A stretch of DNA of 64,000 nt from Tanypteryx hageni (GCA_028673005.1 CM054113.1:44786048-44850047); one strand, 5' to 3'. Positions 31,076 to 45,844 are shown, counted from the first letter of the stretch. Program-made: numbers and translations. Notes: a model not told the origin generated them from the letters alone.

Positions 31076-34000
31076 TCCGCATTTCCACATAATGAAAAAC
31101 CAAAGCCAAGATGGCGCTTCTCATAGCGACATCAGTTGATCATTTAAAATTTGAAATTCATTTTTTTAATTACGAGAAATACGGTACCTGAATTATACAA
31201 AATAATTTCTATTGCAATATAATAAAACGCTAATTTTTCTTATTTGAAAATTAATTATAAAAAAATGAATATTTTCTAAAAACAGAAGTGACACCTATTT
31301 TACGTGGAAGAAACTATCGATATTTCGTATTTACAAATACCAATAAAGATAATCGATATTGCGCTCTATATTCCAATCAAAACTTTATTCTTGATTAATT
31401 GTATAATTTGTATGTATATTTTAAGATATTCTTTAGATATTTAGCGCTAGATGTAGCACGAATATGAAACTTCTTTCGTAAATGAGCAGATCGTACTTCA
31501 AAAGAGTGTTAATCTTGCATGGATTATTTAACAACTTCATAAAATGGAACCATTATTAACGTTAGTAAGAGGGACTACTCCTGAATCTTCGATAACTGCC
31601 AGCATTTACTTGAATCAAGAATCATCGTCTATGTGATGGATCGCAAATTTATTTTTAGGAATGAACCATATTAATATGAGCTATTGCTATGATGTGCCGA
31701 AATAGCAATCTAAATCGTTTTCTTATCACAATCGTAATGAAATATTACATAACATCAATTATTTATTTTTAAGGCCTGCTTTAGCTTCATAAAATCTTTG
31801 GGCATTTTCAAAACTGGAGGAACTTTGAGGTATAATGAACCGATTCGCTACATTGCGAGATTATTAAACTTCCGAACGAGGCTAATATTTACGTGAAGTC
31901 CATTTCATCCAAAATGCGACGATCTGAATTAGAATTCCGTTTAACTCAGCTGAATATTCTCCAAATTTCATTATTAATCGATAATGCTATACGTTTTAAT
32001 TTAAAGCAAGGTTTAAAAATCTCACGTTCACCTGCCAAACGACAAATACTGTGGAATTTCCGTGTCGAAAGTCTATAGGAATGGGATATTTTCTATACGT
32101 ACCGAAAACTGTGGGCTTAGTTGTCTATCGGAATACAACTATTGCCCAGTTTCATCATCCTGGCCAGTAATAAGGAGTTAAGTTTATGCATTCTTTTTCA
32201 GCTATGTGATTATTTTCCAACGAGCGACAAATAGAATAAACAAGAACATCGGGTGGGAAAAAAGGAATTTCGGAGGAAAAGGTAACAGCTGGGAGGGAAG
32301 GATTCGGCCACGGTGGGTCTGTTAAGGGCAGGTTACACGTGCCGCTAAGTCATACGTTATTGGGAAGCCCTCCTGGTCCAATTGGAATACGAAAAAATGA
32401 GTGCAGCATTGACGTCCAGCCGCGTTGTTCGGTGGGCATCGGACGCAAGCGAAAGCAGTTCAATGCGATAGGTGTCCTTACGTTTGCATATTCAACTCGA
32501 GCCACAACTCGGAGAGATTCAGATACTCCCCCATTTTAAATATTATGACTTAAAACTTTTTAATTGATAATCGCCATTTGTCGCAAATTCTCGTGGGATA
32601 TGAATATTCGTAATCCTTTAAATGCACTCGTAAAGAACTAGCTTTCATCGGAAGTGATGCTAAATAGTGGCGAAAATACGGAAGAAGCGTATGAACGTTC
32701 TTTGATTTTGCAAAGCGTCAGTTCTTTATTAAAGGATTGGGAGGGTACCTATGTGAATTTGTATGATGCCTCTAGGATCGTATGCAATATAATGATTAGC
32801 GCCCGGGGATAAAATGTCTATTACGATAATGCAATGGAAACCCCTAAAACCCTGTAGGGCGATTAATAATCCAAGAAAGTGGGCGGGAGAAACTCCGACA
32901 TATTGCAAGGTCGCAACTTCATGATAGCTAAAGGTGACACTATGGGAATAATGTTAACGCCCACGCATATCGAAAGACACAACCACGATAATAAAATGCG
33001 TGTCATCACATCGAGTGCTGCTGAGGGCAGAGGAGATACACGATCGGGCTCGTGTAATTTTTTGTTTGTTCAGGGAGGCCATTGTTAAAACCATAAACGA
33101 AATCCATTTTAATACTTATTAAAATATTTGATACTAGGGAGTTGCGAATTTTCCATTCCATGCTCACATAATGCTGACGAATTACACCTAATAATCGACA
33201 TTCATTTGACCTAATGAAAATCTGTCGTTCATTTCTACCTCCACCCAATATCTTACATATAGCGTCACTATTTTCAATTAATTAGAAGCGCACCCCTAAG
33301 TTATATTTTTCGAAGAATTATTGGGGATCATAATATGAAACTGAAATTAATTACCTTGCATGCCGAAATGCAGACGTCTCCAAGATGAGGAGGTAAGCAC
33401 TCAGTCAGGCAGCGTTTAGGGCATTGAGGGGTGTTTTAGAAGGAAAGGAAAATAGAGGGAGAGGTAATGGTCAAATAATGCGTGCGTACGTGCGAGTACG
33501 ACAGCCGCAAACCTTCTAGGAAATTTCTGGTAAGAGAAGAATGTATTTTCTTGAAGTTTGAAGGTAAATATGTCCTATTGAGAGAACTTGGATATTAAAC
33601 AAGTAGTTCTGGAAAGCCCTAATACGCCTTCTTTCCTTTCAATACAATTTTAATATATCACAAGTAGGGGTTATATATGTTTTTCCGTGGTACAGCAGTG
33701 CTTTTCGTCACCTCGCCCTACAAACGAAATTTCTTTGAAATCCGTTCTGCCAATACCTTCCAAATTCATAGTTACAGAAACATTCTAACCTTGATATCAT
33801 GGTAGCCCTGTTTAATCGACCCGGTTGAAATACGACATTTTGTTTATTTATTATGTTATGTTATGTTTATATTAAAAGTATTAAATTTGGTTCAAATTGA
33901 TGAGAATAGTTAAACACAAATACTTGTAAAAATAATATTTTATCCGTTGTATTGTGGCAGCCTTGCTTTCCATATCTACAGTAAACATCTTGAAATTGAT

Positions 34001-34134
34001 ATTTTATATTGCACCCCTGCTTCATACAAACCTTTGTCAAAATCGGTTTACCTAATTCCTTCCAAATTCATAATTGCCGAAAAGATTAAGTTGGTGGAAT
34101 ACGTCCCTCCGATATCCAGGAAAAGTTGCGAAAA
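31076..34134. other. 3-kb stretch without recognised genes (unit 2)
   Basis: Counterpart of 3789-6846. One extra T near 31165 and several unit-2-specific SNPs (for example near 31983, 32540, 32603, 33183 and 33999). Confidence 0.5.
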
Positions 34135-35549
34135 GTAGGTAGGTGTTTCGGATACAAAGCAGCCTTCGTCATTGGCGATTCATCTACCATCTATCATTAC
34201 TTACTTCTCCATACCATTGAGTTGACTTGTCACATTCTCACGTTTTGCATCAATGTTACCACACGAAAATGAAAATTTTAACAATTAAAAATTATTTTAA
34301 GACAATATCATTTACCAAACAATGAAAATGATCTTATTCACAAATCTCTCTCGCAGAATACCTAATTGTTTTATCGAAGATCATTTTACACTTTTCTTTG
34401 AATAAATTGTTAAAAACACTGCCGTATGCGAGCAGAAGTATCTTAGGCAGTCATCGCAGATATTATTTTCAGTTTGTAATATTATTTATATGAAACGTGA
34501 TGGTTTCTGAAGCAGGAAGGCCGAATGCCGTAGAGATGTAGGGCTGCACGCTAAAATTCAAAGAATATGAATGACAGGTACAAAGAGACGTCGATTCCCA
34601 TATTGTACGGAAATGTAAATCATAATTTCACCGAGAATCAGGATGTTACTCGAGGTTAATGCCATAATTGGTCCGAGTTGCTGTCAAGATTATGTTTCCC
34701 GCGTCATGATGCCGTTACGCTAATTGTTCCTCCATCTCTCATCTATAATACCAGGGGATCCGCGGGATGTTTGGCCTCGCTCAAGCCGCCTTGGGCTGGT
34801 GGGGGGAATCACGTAGGTAGGTGTTTCGGATACAAAGCAGCATTCATCATTGGCGATTCATCTGCCATCTATCACGTTCAATATTATTATCGTCTTCGTA
34901 GTTCTCCTACAGTGTGGATGTAAAATTTGATTGGAATTGAAAGCGCTGCCCTGGGAAATAAAATATGAATGAAAGAAATGTAATTTCAAGAATCGCACGA
35001 AATACCGGACTAATGGCAAATGAACCTGAGCCTTGTCTCCTCGTTGAGACAAAAGTTATAGCAGGACAGACAAACGGATAATCAAGCAAACAGACCAAGT
35101 GCACAGGGATTCAACATATGAGACCGCGCCAACGCAAATTGCGTGCCTCTGGGGTACATTTTAGGGAAATTTTTATTAGGCGTTTTCTTCGTTGTTTGAT
35201 GTTTTCTGTGTGTCCGCTAAATTTCGTTTTGATTGGATAAGACTTAAAAATTAGCTCAGGAACTATAAGTGTGGTGTTCTAGAAAAACTATTGGCAGTCG
35301 TCTCTTAAGTTATATGAACATGCACACGAAATTTTGCGAAAATAAAAAAATCGAGATAGCAGTTATCGTAGAACAGACAATGACGATTCATATGCTACAA
35401 GAATTTTATTTTAATTTTACAGGGTACTAACTAGAAACTGATGACAATATCAGAGATTCTGATTTTATTGTAAACGTTTACCTACTATGGGCTACATAAA
35501 CGTTTTATTTTTCATGAATTAAACGCGTTCAAAAAGATTTGATTTACAA

Positions 35550-36373
35550 AATTTAACCCACCATAGATACATCTCTCCTGGAATCTGGTAGAACTTGTTC
35601 GGGAGCCCAGAATCTTTGTAATGATGTAATTTTCAGCTTTACTAATGTTTTTACCTTATATTACGTTGAGATTTTGGTAGAATCTAATTCAATGAAACGA
35701 TACTTAATGCATAAATCTCCTCTTTATACAGAACCATGTTGGTTACCAAATCTGACGGGCCAGTGACGGGTCGCCTGATTTTTATTACAATTTAAACCAA
35801 TCTAGAAACATTCACCATTGTTTTAGATTTCTTTTCAAAAGTAAATGAGGTTGGCGGAGAAATAAGCAGTGCATCATGTCAAGGCGGAAATTTCAGTATA
35901 CACCAATTTTAATTACTCACCTAAAGATTTCAATGCCTTTTTCTGTCAAAATCAGACCTTTTGGAGACTGCTAGAGTAGTTCAAAATACAAATTCAAATT
36001 ACATAAATGAAGCACGGCTTTTGAAGTAATGCTATTTTTACGAATTTGTTAAAACAAAATTAAGGTTAAACATTCATATATTTTGTAAATGATAAATAAA
36101 CAAAATTTTATGGTCCTCATTAGCTTTTTTTAACCTACAGAATATCTCGCTATTAACTTCCGGAATCAACAATTTACAAGATGGCAACTGTAAATTTAAC
36201 AATAAAATAAATATAAAATATCATTATATGTTTCCCAATAATTAAATAAAATAGTTTCATTGCTCACACCCGGTTTTTTGACCTAGATAAAATTCTCCCG
36301 GTTTCTCCCGAAATTTGCTATTCATTCGGTGGAAATCTCTCGGAATCAACTACTCATGAGGTGGCAACCCTAG
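35550..36373 (-). mobile_element. MITE, inverted copy 1 (unit 2)
   Basis: Counterpart of 8262-9085. Confidence 0.75.
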
Positions 36374-36600
36374 TTTCCTGTTTCTAGGAGCAAATTTTCA
36401 AGACGTCTCTTGTGTGAAGAGAAAATATTATCTGTAGTTGTATGAATTTCAGAAATCAGGGACGTGAATTCCATAGGAGTAAAATGAGCATCAACCGACT
36501 TGAATCAGCACATCTGAGAAAATATCAAAAAATGAAATTTAATAACAGCGGAAGAATGAAATGCGAGATATAAAAGGAAATAAGGAGGAAGGGACTCACC

Positions 36601-37571
36601 CAGGGTTGCCACCTTATGAGTAGTTGATTCCGGGAGATTTCCTTTTCATGAGTAGAAAATTCCGGGAGAATCCGGGAGTATTTTCTCTAGGTCGAAAAAC
36701 AACTAAAGTGACCAATGAAACTTATTTTATTTAGTTATTAGTAAAATCAATAATGATTATTTAATCTCGTTTTATTTTTAAAGTTAGAGTTGTCACATTG
36801 AAAACGGCTGATTCCGGGCGATATCCATAAGAATAGTTAACGGCGATATCGTTTGTAGGTTAAAAAACACCTAATGAGAACATAGAATAATTGTATTTTT
36901 TATTTAGAAAATATATTAATATATAACGTCAGTTTTGTTTTATTATATGAAATATAATAAATAAATCTTTAAAATAGCATTACTTCAGTAGTAATATTTC
37001 ATTTGAATTTGTTATTCGAACAACATCGAGCAGTCTCCAAAAGATCTGGTTTTGATAGTAAAAGGGCATGGATATCTTTAAAAGAGTATTTAAAATTGGT
37101 TCATACGTGAATTTCAGTCTTGACATGGTCCACATTTAATTTGCTTCGAACTTCACAGCACAATTCGTTAATAGCATTGAACAACGGTCACAAGCTGCGG
37201 TGGATACTGAAGCTTAAAACACAAGCGTTACACTATTATTTAATACTCCGTCATCTCCATTTACTTTTGAAATGAAATCTAAAACAATATTGAATGTATA
37301 ATAATTGGTTTAAATAAAAATAAAAATCAGACGAACCTTTATTGGCACGTTAGCGTGGTAACCAACATGCTCCTGTATAAAGAGCATATTTGTACATTAT
37401 TTATTGGCATCAATGGATAGGATTCTATCAAAATCTCAAATTAGTACTAGGTAAATTCAATTTCGAAGATTTTGGGCTGCCGGAAAAGTTCTACCAGATT
37501 CCGGGAGAAATGTATCTAAGATTGGTTAATTCCGGGAGACTCCCATAATTCCGGAAGAGGTGGAACCCCAG
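36601..37571 (+). mobile_element. MITE, copy 2 (unit 2)
   Basis: Counterpart of 9313-10281. Two extra T residues near 36760 relative to unit 1. Confidence 0.7.
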
Positions 37572-37839
37572 ACTCAGCGCCTCAGTGCCACTCGGGACGA
37601 ATGTGGCGCCAAGTGTTAGTTAAACCTTTCTCTCAGATAACTGTACTAAATACTTTTTCAACGTTTAGGAGAAATTGGTTGAGCTACACGAACGAATCGA
37701 TTTCGAATAAAGGAGTAAATTATGGAACTGTTTTAATATAATTAATTACGTGAGTCGGTCCAGTAGTGTGACGTTGCTCGCGATACAGCTTCTGGTTAGG
37801 TCTCACGCATGGCTTCGACTTTAGTGATCGGTATTTGTA

Positions 37840-37925
37840 AGTTTCATTTTCCGGCAGCCCGCGGACCACCTGAAAGACACTCGAGGCCCACCAGTGGTCC
37901 GCGGAGCACACTTTGAGAACCGCTG
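37840..37925 (-). mobile_element. hAT-type terminus (unit 2)
   Basis: Counterpart of 10550-10635. Confidence 0.65.
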
Positions 37926-38130
37926 CGTTAAAGTAGCTGTATTCAAACATTACAAAGCCGAGGACCCTCAACGACGAGAACTATCTTCGCCCCTAATTCT
38001 GTACCATCAATTTACCGCATAAAAACAATAACAATACCTACTGGACATACAATTGCAATTGCAATTTTCTCGTTCGGCGGCGTTTGTTGTTGTATGACAA
38101 AATTTGAAAAATGCCCAAGGTGAAAGCACG

Positions 38131-38359
38131 TTAACCCGTAACCACAGGCATCGGTCTCTCAGACCACACGAAAAATTTCAATAGTCTATTTTATGGTCCA
38201 TGGATCATTTAGGCCTTAGAGGTTTTGTTTAGCTTTGTATCCTGGAGGTGGCTTTGTTTACTTCACGGTAGTTGCCTTCTAGCTTTGGAGCTGTGCGTAC
38301 TAGAGCGGGTTTAGTTTCGTTGCCGGTCTGAAAAGCCGCTTGCCTGTGTCCACGTAATT
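38131..38359. mobile_element. piggyBac-like MITE, degenerate (unit 2)
   Basis: Counterpart of 10841-11069, with GGTCTGAAAAGCCG at the right inner repeat. Confidence 0.5.
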
Positions 38360-38510
38360 TTTTTCGGGACAGTTCTTTCACACGGTTTCGGAAATTTCCT
38401 ACGACATGTTGCAGTTATACCGTCCTGGACCGTCGCACGTCCAAAAATGAAAACCAAAACTGCCTTCCAATGTTTAATTTGTAGCAGCTCAATATATTTG
38501 AAATGTTCAG

Positions 38511-38693
38511 CACCCGCTTGAGGAGAGAGAGCGTGAGAGGGGGAGGGGAGGGCGTTGAAAAGGGAGTGGGATGGGAAGGGGGGGTTAAGGGGAGAGGAAG
38601 GGGAGTGGGAGGAGAGGGTGGGAGAGTGGAGGGAGAGGAAGAGGGAGAAGGGGAGAGAGCGGGGTAGAGGGGGAGAGAGATAGAGACAGAAAA
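38511..38693. repeat. Purine-rich low-complexity tract (unit 2)
   Basis: Same as 11221-11403, with no length change seen. Confidence 0.9.
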
Positions 38694-39355
38694 AAACCAA
38701 ATGTACTATATATTGAAAATAATTATGTGCGGTTAAGTATTTTATAGCGAAATTTATTTCTTTGTCTAACAATTTCTATTCACCCAAAACCATTTTTACA
38801 CTCCGTACCACTCAATCATGTTAATTTAATATTTATTGCTTAATTTTTAGTGCATATAAAAGTTGGTGTCATTAATTTGACTTTTCAAGATATTTCTAAA
38901 GGCTAAAGACTACTTAAAAAAGTTGTCCAGTATTGGAAAGTACCAGAACTTGGGTGACATTCGTGGTACCGCAAACAGCAACCAAGTTTTGAGAAGAGGA
39001 TAAGTGAACACGAATTATATTTTGAATGGCTGTCACCCATTTGCTACTTCACGAAACATCTCTTGGAAAACGCTCATAACAGTACTTTTTACCATATGTT
39101 AACGACTTTTTATGCCAAAGGCAATAGATTTTTTTCTGGAACAATCAAAATTTATTCATTTTTTCCTCACTATCGAGTTTGTATTAAAAAGAATTCTCCA
39201 ATCCATTCCGAAAACACCATTGAAAGAATTCCTTTTGGTGACTTTATGGCGAGATATTTTCTATTTTCCTCCTCCTCTCTCCACCATACCTCTTTCCCAT
39301 CTGTCTTTTTGTTTGATTTGTCATTCTTAACCGCCCCACTTCAGCCGTCCTCGGC

Positions 39356-39388
39356 TGAGGGGTGGTCAGCGTGTCTGGCTCCCAATGT
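39356..39388 (+). other. tRNA-derived (SINE head-like) fragment (unit 2)
   Basis: Counterpart of 12066-12098. Confidence 0.45.
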
Positions 39389-40810
39389 TAAAGTCGCCCG
39401 AGTAAAATAGTAAAAGGTGCTTGCATACTCACCTTGAAAAAACATTCATTTTTTAGAGACACATTTCGTCATTGGAAATATATTTTTAATTCTAAAGATT
39501 TCACCTCTTAACCGATTTTCATTCTTTCCTTGTGTAACTATAATGTAGTAAACCAATCCCTAAATTTTGCAATTTCAAGAATATTATACTTTTTTCACAG
39601 TAGGATACTAAAACCACACATTTTTGCCAAATTTTAAAGTTGTACCCTATCTAGTAGAGAAATAATGTTTATCTATTTGTTTAAATTTTAGATAATTATA
39701 ACGGCCGCATCAACATATTGATGGAGATTTTTATTTGGGTATGTGCACCAAGTTCAAAATAACTTTAAAATTTCCGCTTCAACACGACATTATTTTTTTT
39801 TCGCGATTCTCAAATATTAAAACAAATACTACACAACCCATATTCTACACATGAAAATTATCACCACCTGATGTTACTTGGTTGTCCTTTGTACCTTGAT
39901 GTGGTAGAAGGGCTTGAGCATTTCAAGGGGCAACATTTTGTCGTTGTCAAAGAGAGGATAACAAGGTAGGAAATTTAACACCACATTTGAACAAATACAA
40001 AGTCTCAAAATTAAAACACAAATTTATTAGTGTAATATTGTAAACACTGGAAACTGTATTGGGTACTCAGTTTCAGCCAGAAGTTACAAGATAAAAATAT
40101 TGATGATACATTGGTCATTGATTCACAACAGTTATATGCAGGCAATTAACAATGTAATGCTTATTGTAAAAGAGCTTGTTGGAATGACTTGAAAGTAGAT
40201 TTAAATGCAACCTTAAAAGGCATTGATGTATAATATTGTACAATTAAGACATGCGATTAAACAAGATTTTATCTTTTGTGTATAACAGCTTGTAACTTGT
40301 TTAATCTATGTGAAAATCCTTCTTTTCTTCGGGTTGACGTTTCTGTTTAATTAAGGTTAAAATTTAATTTTGTGAAATGCACAAAAGATATTTAGATGCT
40401 TAAGCATTGACAGTATATGGAATATAGTGGAGTACATTATAATTCTTAACTAAAATTACACTTAGTCAAGGAACACACAACAATCAATGCTAAGTGTTCT
40501 ATCTGTTCTTTTTTGAGAATTTCACAATAATGAAAATTATGTGTGTTATTAAATACCCTCGACCATCCTATACTGCCAGAAGGCTCAAATAAATGTAACT
40601 GTTGCTTGACATCACAGCTTTTGGGAGTTCATTAACCACTTTCCTGGTATCATTTACCCACTTTTGGTTATTCATGAAGGGATAATTTATATATGCGGAG
40701 ATATTAATTTAATAAAAATAAATAAATGCACTAGTTAATGCATCAGAATATGCTGAAATCTTTTCAACACAACCTACTCATAAGTAGATGCATGTAGAAG
40801 GTGAATGTTT

Positions 40811-40816
40811 TTTATT
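40811..40816 (-). terminator. Candidate ancestral poly(A) signal (unit 2)
   Basis: Counterpart of 13521-13526. Confidence 0.3.
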
Positions 40817-41234
40817 AGATAGTTATAACAATGTCGACTACTGCTTGGCACGACATTCAAGATTCAGCCATCAGATAATTTGCGTAATACTTTAAAACTG
40901 TAAAAAATCAGCCTGAGCTCTTAGATAATACAAAAAAACTATATAGTATATAAAAAATAAATAGACAGGTATTATACAGAAGATTTTGAAATAAAGACGA
41001 TGTTTTTCACTAAAGAGCCTATCAAAATCACATCCACACAAAATAATTATGTTGTCAGCAAAGATGACCAAAAATGCTAAAACACTCAAAATTGCTTCAG
41101 TCATAATTAACAGGCTAAAGCCTTTTTCTTGTATGAAGAAATTATACAAATGATTTTCTTTCTGTTTACCAACAGAATACTTATGGATGCTGGTGGAGGT
41201 TTTCGGGTTTCGATGCGTTGGCGGCATTTCTGGC

Positions 41235-41276
41235 TCTAGACGTTTCGCAGACATTGCAGTCTGCATCTTGAGGAGA
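41235..41276 (-). ncRNA. Hammerhead-like motif, 3' pLTR copy, core mutated (unit 2)
   Basis: Counterpart of 13945-13986, with the same CTCAAGA core change. Confidence 0.5.
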
Positions 41277-41369
41277 CGAAGTGAGATCAGATGGTAGGGA
41301 TCTGCTTTTATATCCACTCGGCCTTCCTAGTTTAACCGTTGTCCATCGCTGATTGGATCATTCGAGTTG

Positions 41370-42044
41370 CTATCCTTTTCTCTTTGGTGGTTGCTCCAAC
41401 GTATTTTCTTCCCTTTCACGTTTCCGTTGGAAGAGTCGCTTCCATGTTGCGCTGATGTGCAAACCGTCGTCCCGGTTTAAAGTGACTGGATGTTTTTCGA
41501 TTTCCATAGCTTCGCGAATTAACCTCAGAAAATATCGATCTTCTTTCGCGAGCAATTTCGTTTCCCCGAGCCTGTTTTTATGTACCGGGCCGCATGTGAA
41601 GTGCTCCGCTATGGCCGACTCCGTCCAATTCTTGTTCATCATGGCCCGATTATGTTCGTCTAAGCGCCAGCGAATGGATCGTCCCGTTTGTCCTACATAT
41701 ACGTGTCCGCAGCTGCATGGAATCCTGTTGACTCCTTCAGATGATAGCGGGTGGAGTGCATCTTTCGCAGACGGGAGTTCTTCTTTTATTTTTCTTAGCG
41801 TGTTTGAACGGACGACGATATTTTCTTTTCGTAGAACCCTGTCTATGCGTTCTGATGTCCCGGCGATGAAGGGAATTTTTGCGTAGGCTGTGGGCTTTTG
41901 TCGTTCCACCGAAGGTTTTTGTTTCGGTTTTATGTTCCGCCGGATGAAGGGGTGACTGTAGCCATTATTCATAAGTGCCCTTCTTATATGCTCTTCTTCG
42001 TCTTTTAGCGACTCGGGATCGGAGACCGTGTTTGCTCGGTGCAT
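41370..42044 (-). pseudogene. PLE-A GIY-YIG endonuclease and RT C-terminus (unit 2)
   Basis: As 14104-14754 but eight codons longer, ending after EQPPKRKG. A few amino-acid differences are seen (for example RKEN against RIEN). Confidence 0.88.
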
Positions 42045-42055
42045 CAGGGTCTTGA

Positions 42056-42303
42056 TTATTGATGCCTTCTGCTGAGGATGGTGATGAGAGGCAGCATGCA
42101 GGTAACGGTCAGTGTGCGTTTTTTCCGAAATACGCTGTGTCCAAGGCTTCCGTCAGGTCTCTTCTTCACCATGACGTCGAGAAATGGTAGGGTGCCGTTC
42201 TCTTCGACTTCCATGGTGAACTGGATGGCTGGGTGGACTTGGTTGAGTTGACGGTGGAACTCATGAAGTTTATTTGTCCCAAGGGGCCAAATGACTAATG
42301 TGT
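42056..42303 (-). pseudogene. PLE-A RT thumb-side segment (unit 2)
   Basis: As 14766-15013, with WPLGTNKLHEF against WPHGINKLHEF in unit 1 and the same frameshift after FRKK. Confidence 0.85.
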
Positions 42304-42311
42304 CATTCACG

Positions 42312-43980
42312 CAAAGACTAGTACCCCTACGGAAAGACCGGAAACTTAACAGAAATTTATCAGATTAAATGGACTTAAATGAAAAAATTGCATATAAGAA
42401 ATCAAACTTATTACCATATATCACACATTACGAGAGTACAAAGTCATTATCAAATTACATAACAGTGAGGTATTTTTACATAAATATTATACAATCAAGA
42501 TATAAAAATGAATTATTGTAACAGAATTTTATAACGTTAATACCTTTTATGCATGAAACGTATTTAAAGGAAATTCACGTGGACGACGAAAAACGTCAAA
42601 CTTTCACGTCATGAATGAATTTGTGGATCAAGCAAAAATCTATTTGTAAAGTGATTTCTTCGCCCCTGGAACACATTCTCTTTCTGTTGCACCTGTAAAA
42701 AGAGCGAAAATGAATTTCTAAGAATGTCAATCATTGAACATGCTAAACCTAATGAAATTGATGGAGGAGGCAATGGGCATGCTTCAAATGTTGCAATAAA
42801 TGTAAAATAAGGCAAATGCGCTTACGGCCCATAAACAATGTTTCTATGATGATCACATTACCATTTGTAAAATTAAACACATCACATTGCACTAGAAAAT
42901 GTCCACTTTATCTATAATTTATTCCAAGCACAGTTGTATTTGCTGACGTTTACGTGTTCACAGCAGTTACAGTTAGACCATTTAAGATCTATATGTATTC
43001 ATCATATAATAAGGAAAACATTTGATATAGAGATCTCAATTTCTCGATCGAAAAATATATACATATTTCTAAATGTTTTGAAACAAAGAAGAATTATGTC
43101 TAGGATTATAAACAAATGCATAATGAGAAACAAGAAATATTCAAGTTAACAATTTCTGCAAATTCAAAATATTTCAAATTAAAACAATGAGACATCGCTA
43201 TGGTACACTTATTTCATTCTATTACAAGCACAATTCTATCCTCTGGCATCTCTGTTGCAGTTTAACTTATAAAACTCACTATAATCTACTGATAACCGCG
43301 AGAAGTTTTATACAGAAATTTCAGTTACTCAATCTAAAATTACTGCTTATTTTGTGAACTGACACGAACCATATTCACGGCCAGGGCAATGGACGACACA
43401 GTTAGGTGAAGTAAGCGAGGCTTAACACCTGAAAATGAGAAATATTTCCTCTCAAAATGCTTCTCGTACACAAACAAAAGAGAGAAATTTCTTTCCTTCC
43501 TTCCTAGAAGATATATCCATTGGAGGTATCTGTTAAGAATATATAAAAGCATTCTCACAAAACGAATTTACATAACTATTCGTAGAACTAGTTCGTTAAT
43601 TTTTTTTTCAAAAATATATGACATTTTTAAGATTTACCTGTTGATTGGACATCAGAACAAAATCATTCCGTCACGTTTTCTTAAACAGTGATGAATGCAT
43701 ATCTACTATATATCTACTTGACAAAATCAGAGTAACTGACAACCTCTCAATAAGCAATGGCCAACTTTTTTCAAGAAAAATGGCCGCTGTTCCGTTACGA
43801 TACACAAGGAACGTGTGGCGCAGTGGTGATGCGGTAGAGAGAGAGAGAGAGAGAAATAGAGGGAGAAAATGAGAGAGAGAGAGCCGACTGCGACTGCAGC
43901 GTCTTTCGCGGACACCTTAGCATGGTGAACTACGTGTAAAAGCTGGGAATCTATTCTCCCATAAGAGTTTCCTACCCCTG
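42312..43980. mobile_element. 1.67-kb insertion splitting the PLE-A YVDD motif (unit 2)
   Basis: Counterpart of 15022-16704, shorter by 14 bp because of the (GA)n tract. Confidence 0.6.
43836..43854. repeat. (GA)n microsatellite (unit 2)
   Basis: Contracted by 14 bp relative to 16546-16578. Confidence 0.95.
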
Positions 43981-43988
43981 CATCCACG

Positions 43989-44790
43989 TAACGCAGCCAG
44001 CATGAAGGTTGAGGACCACATGATACTAGCGCCTTAGACTCGAAATGCTCCATATATAGATTGGCTATGACGGGGGAGAGAGGACAGCACATATCTGCTC
44101 CCTCCTTCTGGTCGTAAAACTGTCCGTTCCACAGGAAGCAGTTGTTGGTGAGGCAGAATTCTGTTAACTACGGATAGTCTGCCGGCAGTCCATGATGTAT
44201 AAGCTCCTTCAAGATTTCGATGGAGTCCTTTATAGGAACCTTAGTGAAGAGTGAGGTCACGTCAAAGCTTACTAGAATATCGTTCTCCGATACTTTCATG
44301 TCGTTTAGCCTTTCTATGAAATGTGCTGAATTCTTCACGTGCGATTCCGTTCCGCCTACGTACGTCTGTAAGCTGCGTGCGAAGTATTTTGACAGCCGAT
44401 ATGTTGGGGAGCCGATGGCGCTGACGATGTGTCTCAGAGGAACGTCGTTCTTGTGTATTTTTGGTAACCCATACAGTCGTGTAGGCCTGGATGATGACGG
44501 CAGTAGGTTACTTTGGTTTTTATATGTATAGAGGGTTTCTTAATCAGCTCTATGTTTTTCCTTTCGGTTTTTATCGTAGTTTCGCCTTTGAGTGTGGAGT
44601 AAGTTGGATCGTCCAGCAGATTGCGGATCTTCTCGTCGTAATCCTCCGAGGAGATGATTAAGGTGGCGTTTCCCATATCTGCCGGTAAAATCAAGATGCT
44701 TTTGTTGTTTTTCAAAACTTTGCTGGCCTGTCTTTTGGCTGTTGAGATGTTGGAGGATGGTGGTCTTGCTTTACGAATAATATGCGCCAC
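43989..44790 (-). pseudogene. PLE-A RT N-terminal and palm part (unit 2)
   Basis: Counterpart of 16713-17514, with the same frameshift, internal TAG and split YVDD. Confidence 0.87.
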
Positions 44791-45372
44791 CTTAGATTCA
44801 GAATTCAGAATTCAGATTTCGGATGGCCGCTTCCACTCCCAGACAATTTCTTCATTAGGTATTTTGTTGGGAGGAATAGCGATGTTCAGATATTTCGCTA
44901 AGACTGATTTTGCTGCATCGGAGAAATTGATGTCCGTTGTAAATCATCTAGTCGTGGCTCGGCGTCGGATCTGGATGTTGATTCTTATGGAGATTTTAAA
45001 ATTTCTTACTCTGCTTATCCTTGAAAGACCACTGGGTTTTGGTTGAGGTGGTGGTGATATGGTCACTTTGTTCTCAGTCTTCGTGAGACATAACGGAGGC
45101 GAGCTCTAGGTGGTGATGGTAGAGATTATGAGCGCATTGAAGAAGCGCGTAACTCGTGGAGCGTATGCGTTTACGCAGGAGTGCTTGGCCTGTTGAAAAA
45201 GGCGAGTGATGACTAAAGTTTGCACTTCTGTTTGTGAAGACGCTCGAATCTCCTTGAATTCCTCTGGATGTTCTCCCCGTAGAGGGATATCAATTTGAGT
45301 TGAAGGCTTTCGCAGCGTTGCTGAATGCCGGTGGAGGTTTTCGGGTTTCGCTGCGTTGGCGGCATTTCTGGC

Positions 45373-45414
45373 TCTCGACGTTTCGCAGACATTGCAGTCT
45401 GCATCTTCAGGAGA
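45373..45414 (-). ncRNA. Hammerhead ribozyme-like motif in PLE pseudo-LTR (unit 2)
   Basis: Same sequence and pairing as 18102-18143. Confidence 0.6.
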
Positions 45415-45480
45415 TGAAATGAGATCCCGTCAGCTGTATGAATTTGCCTAAGTGAGAGCTTTCCACTACTGTGCGGTTAA

Positions 45481-45844
45481 GCTTTCAGTGGTTGGGCTGG
45501 GAGGTAGCAGGATGCTAATTGGACAGGTCCACTCGCTGTATGTAGAATGGCGGCTGTAGCTTCCGATGTCTTTTCTGAGGAATCGTTACTTCATATGCTG
45601 AAATGTCCTCTCTAACAAGGATGGCTGTTCCTCCTCCTAGTCTGCCCTCCCTGTCTGTTCGAAAAACCTAGAATCCGGGTGCCGCCCATTTCCAAGATGG
45701 CTTAAGGTGTGTTTCGTGTATAAGAGCTACTGTGACGTTGTTTCCCTGGAGGAAAGCTAGCAGTTCAGGTGTTTTTGTTCTTATACCACCGTTGCAGTTC
45801 CAGGTGATAAGGACAATTCCGGAGAGCTGGGTGTTCTTATCCAT
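45481..45844 (-). pseudogene. LINE ORF2 N-terminus, AP-endonuclease fragment (unit 2)
   Basis: Counterpart of 18210-18573, with the same early stop and 3' truncation. Confidence 0.8.
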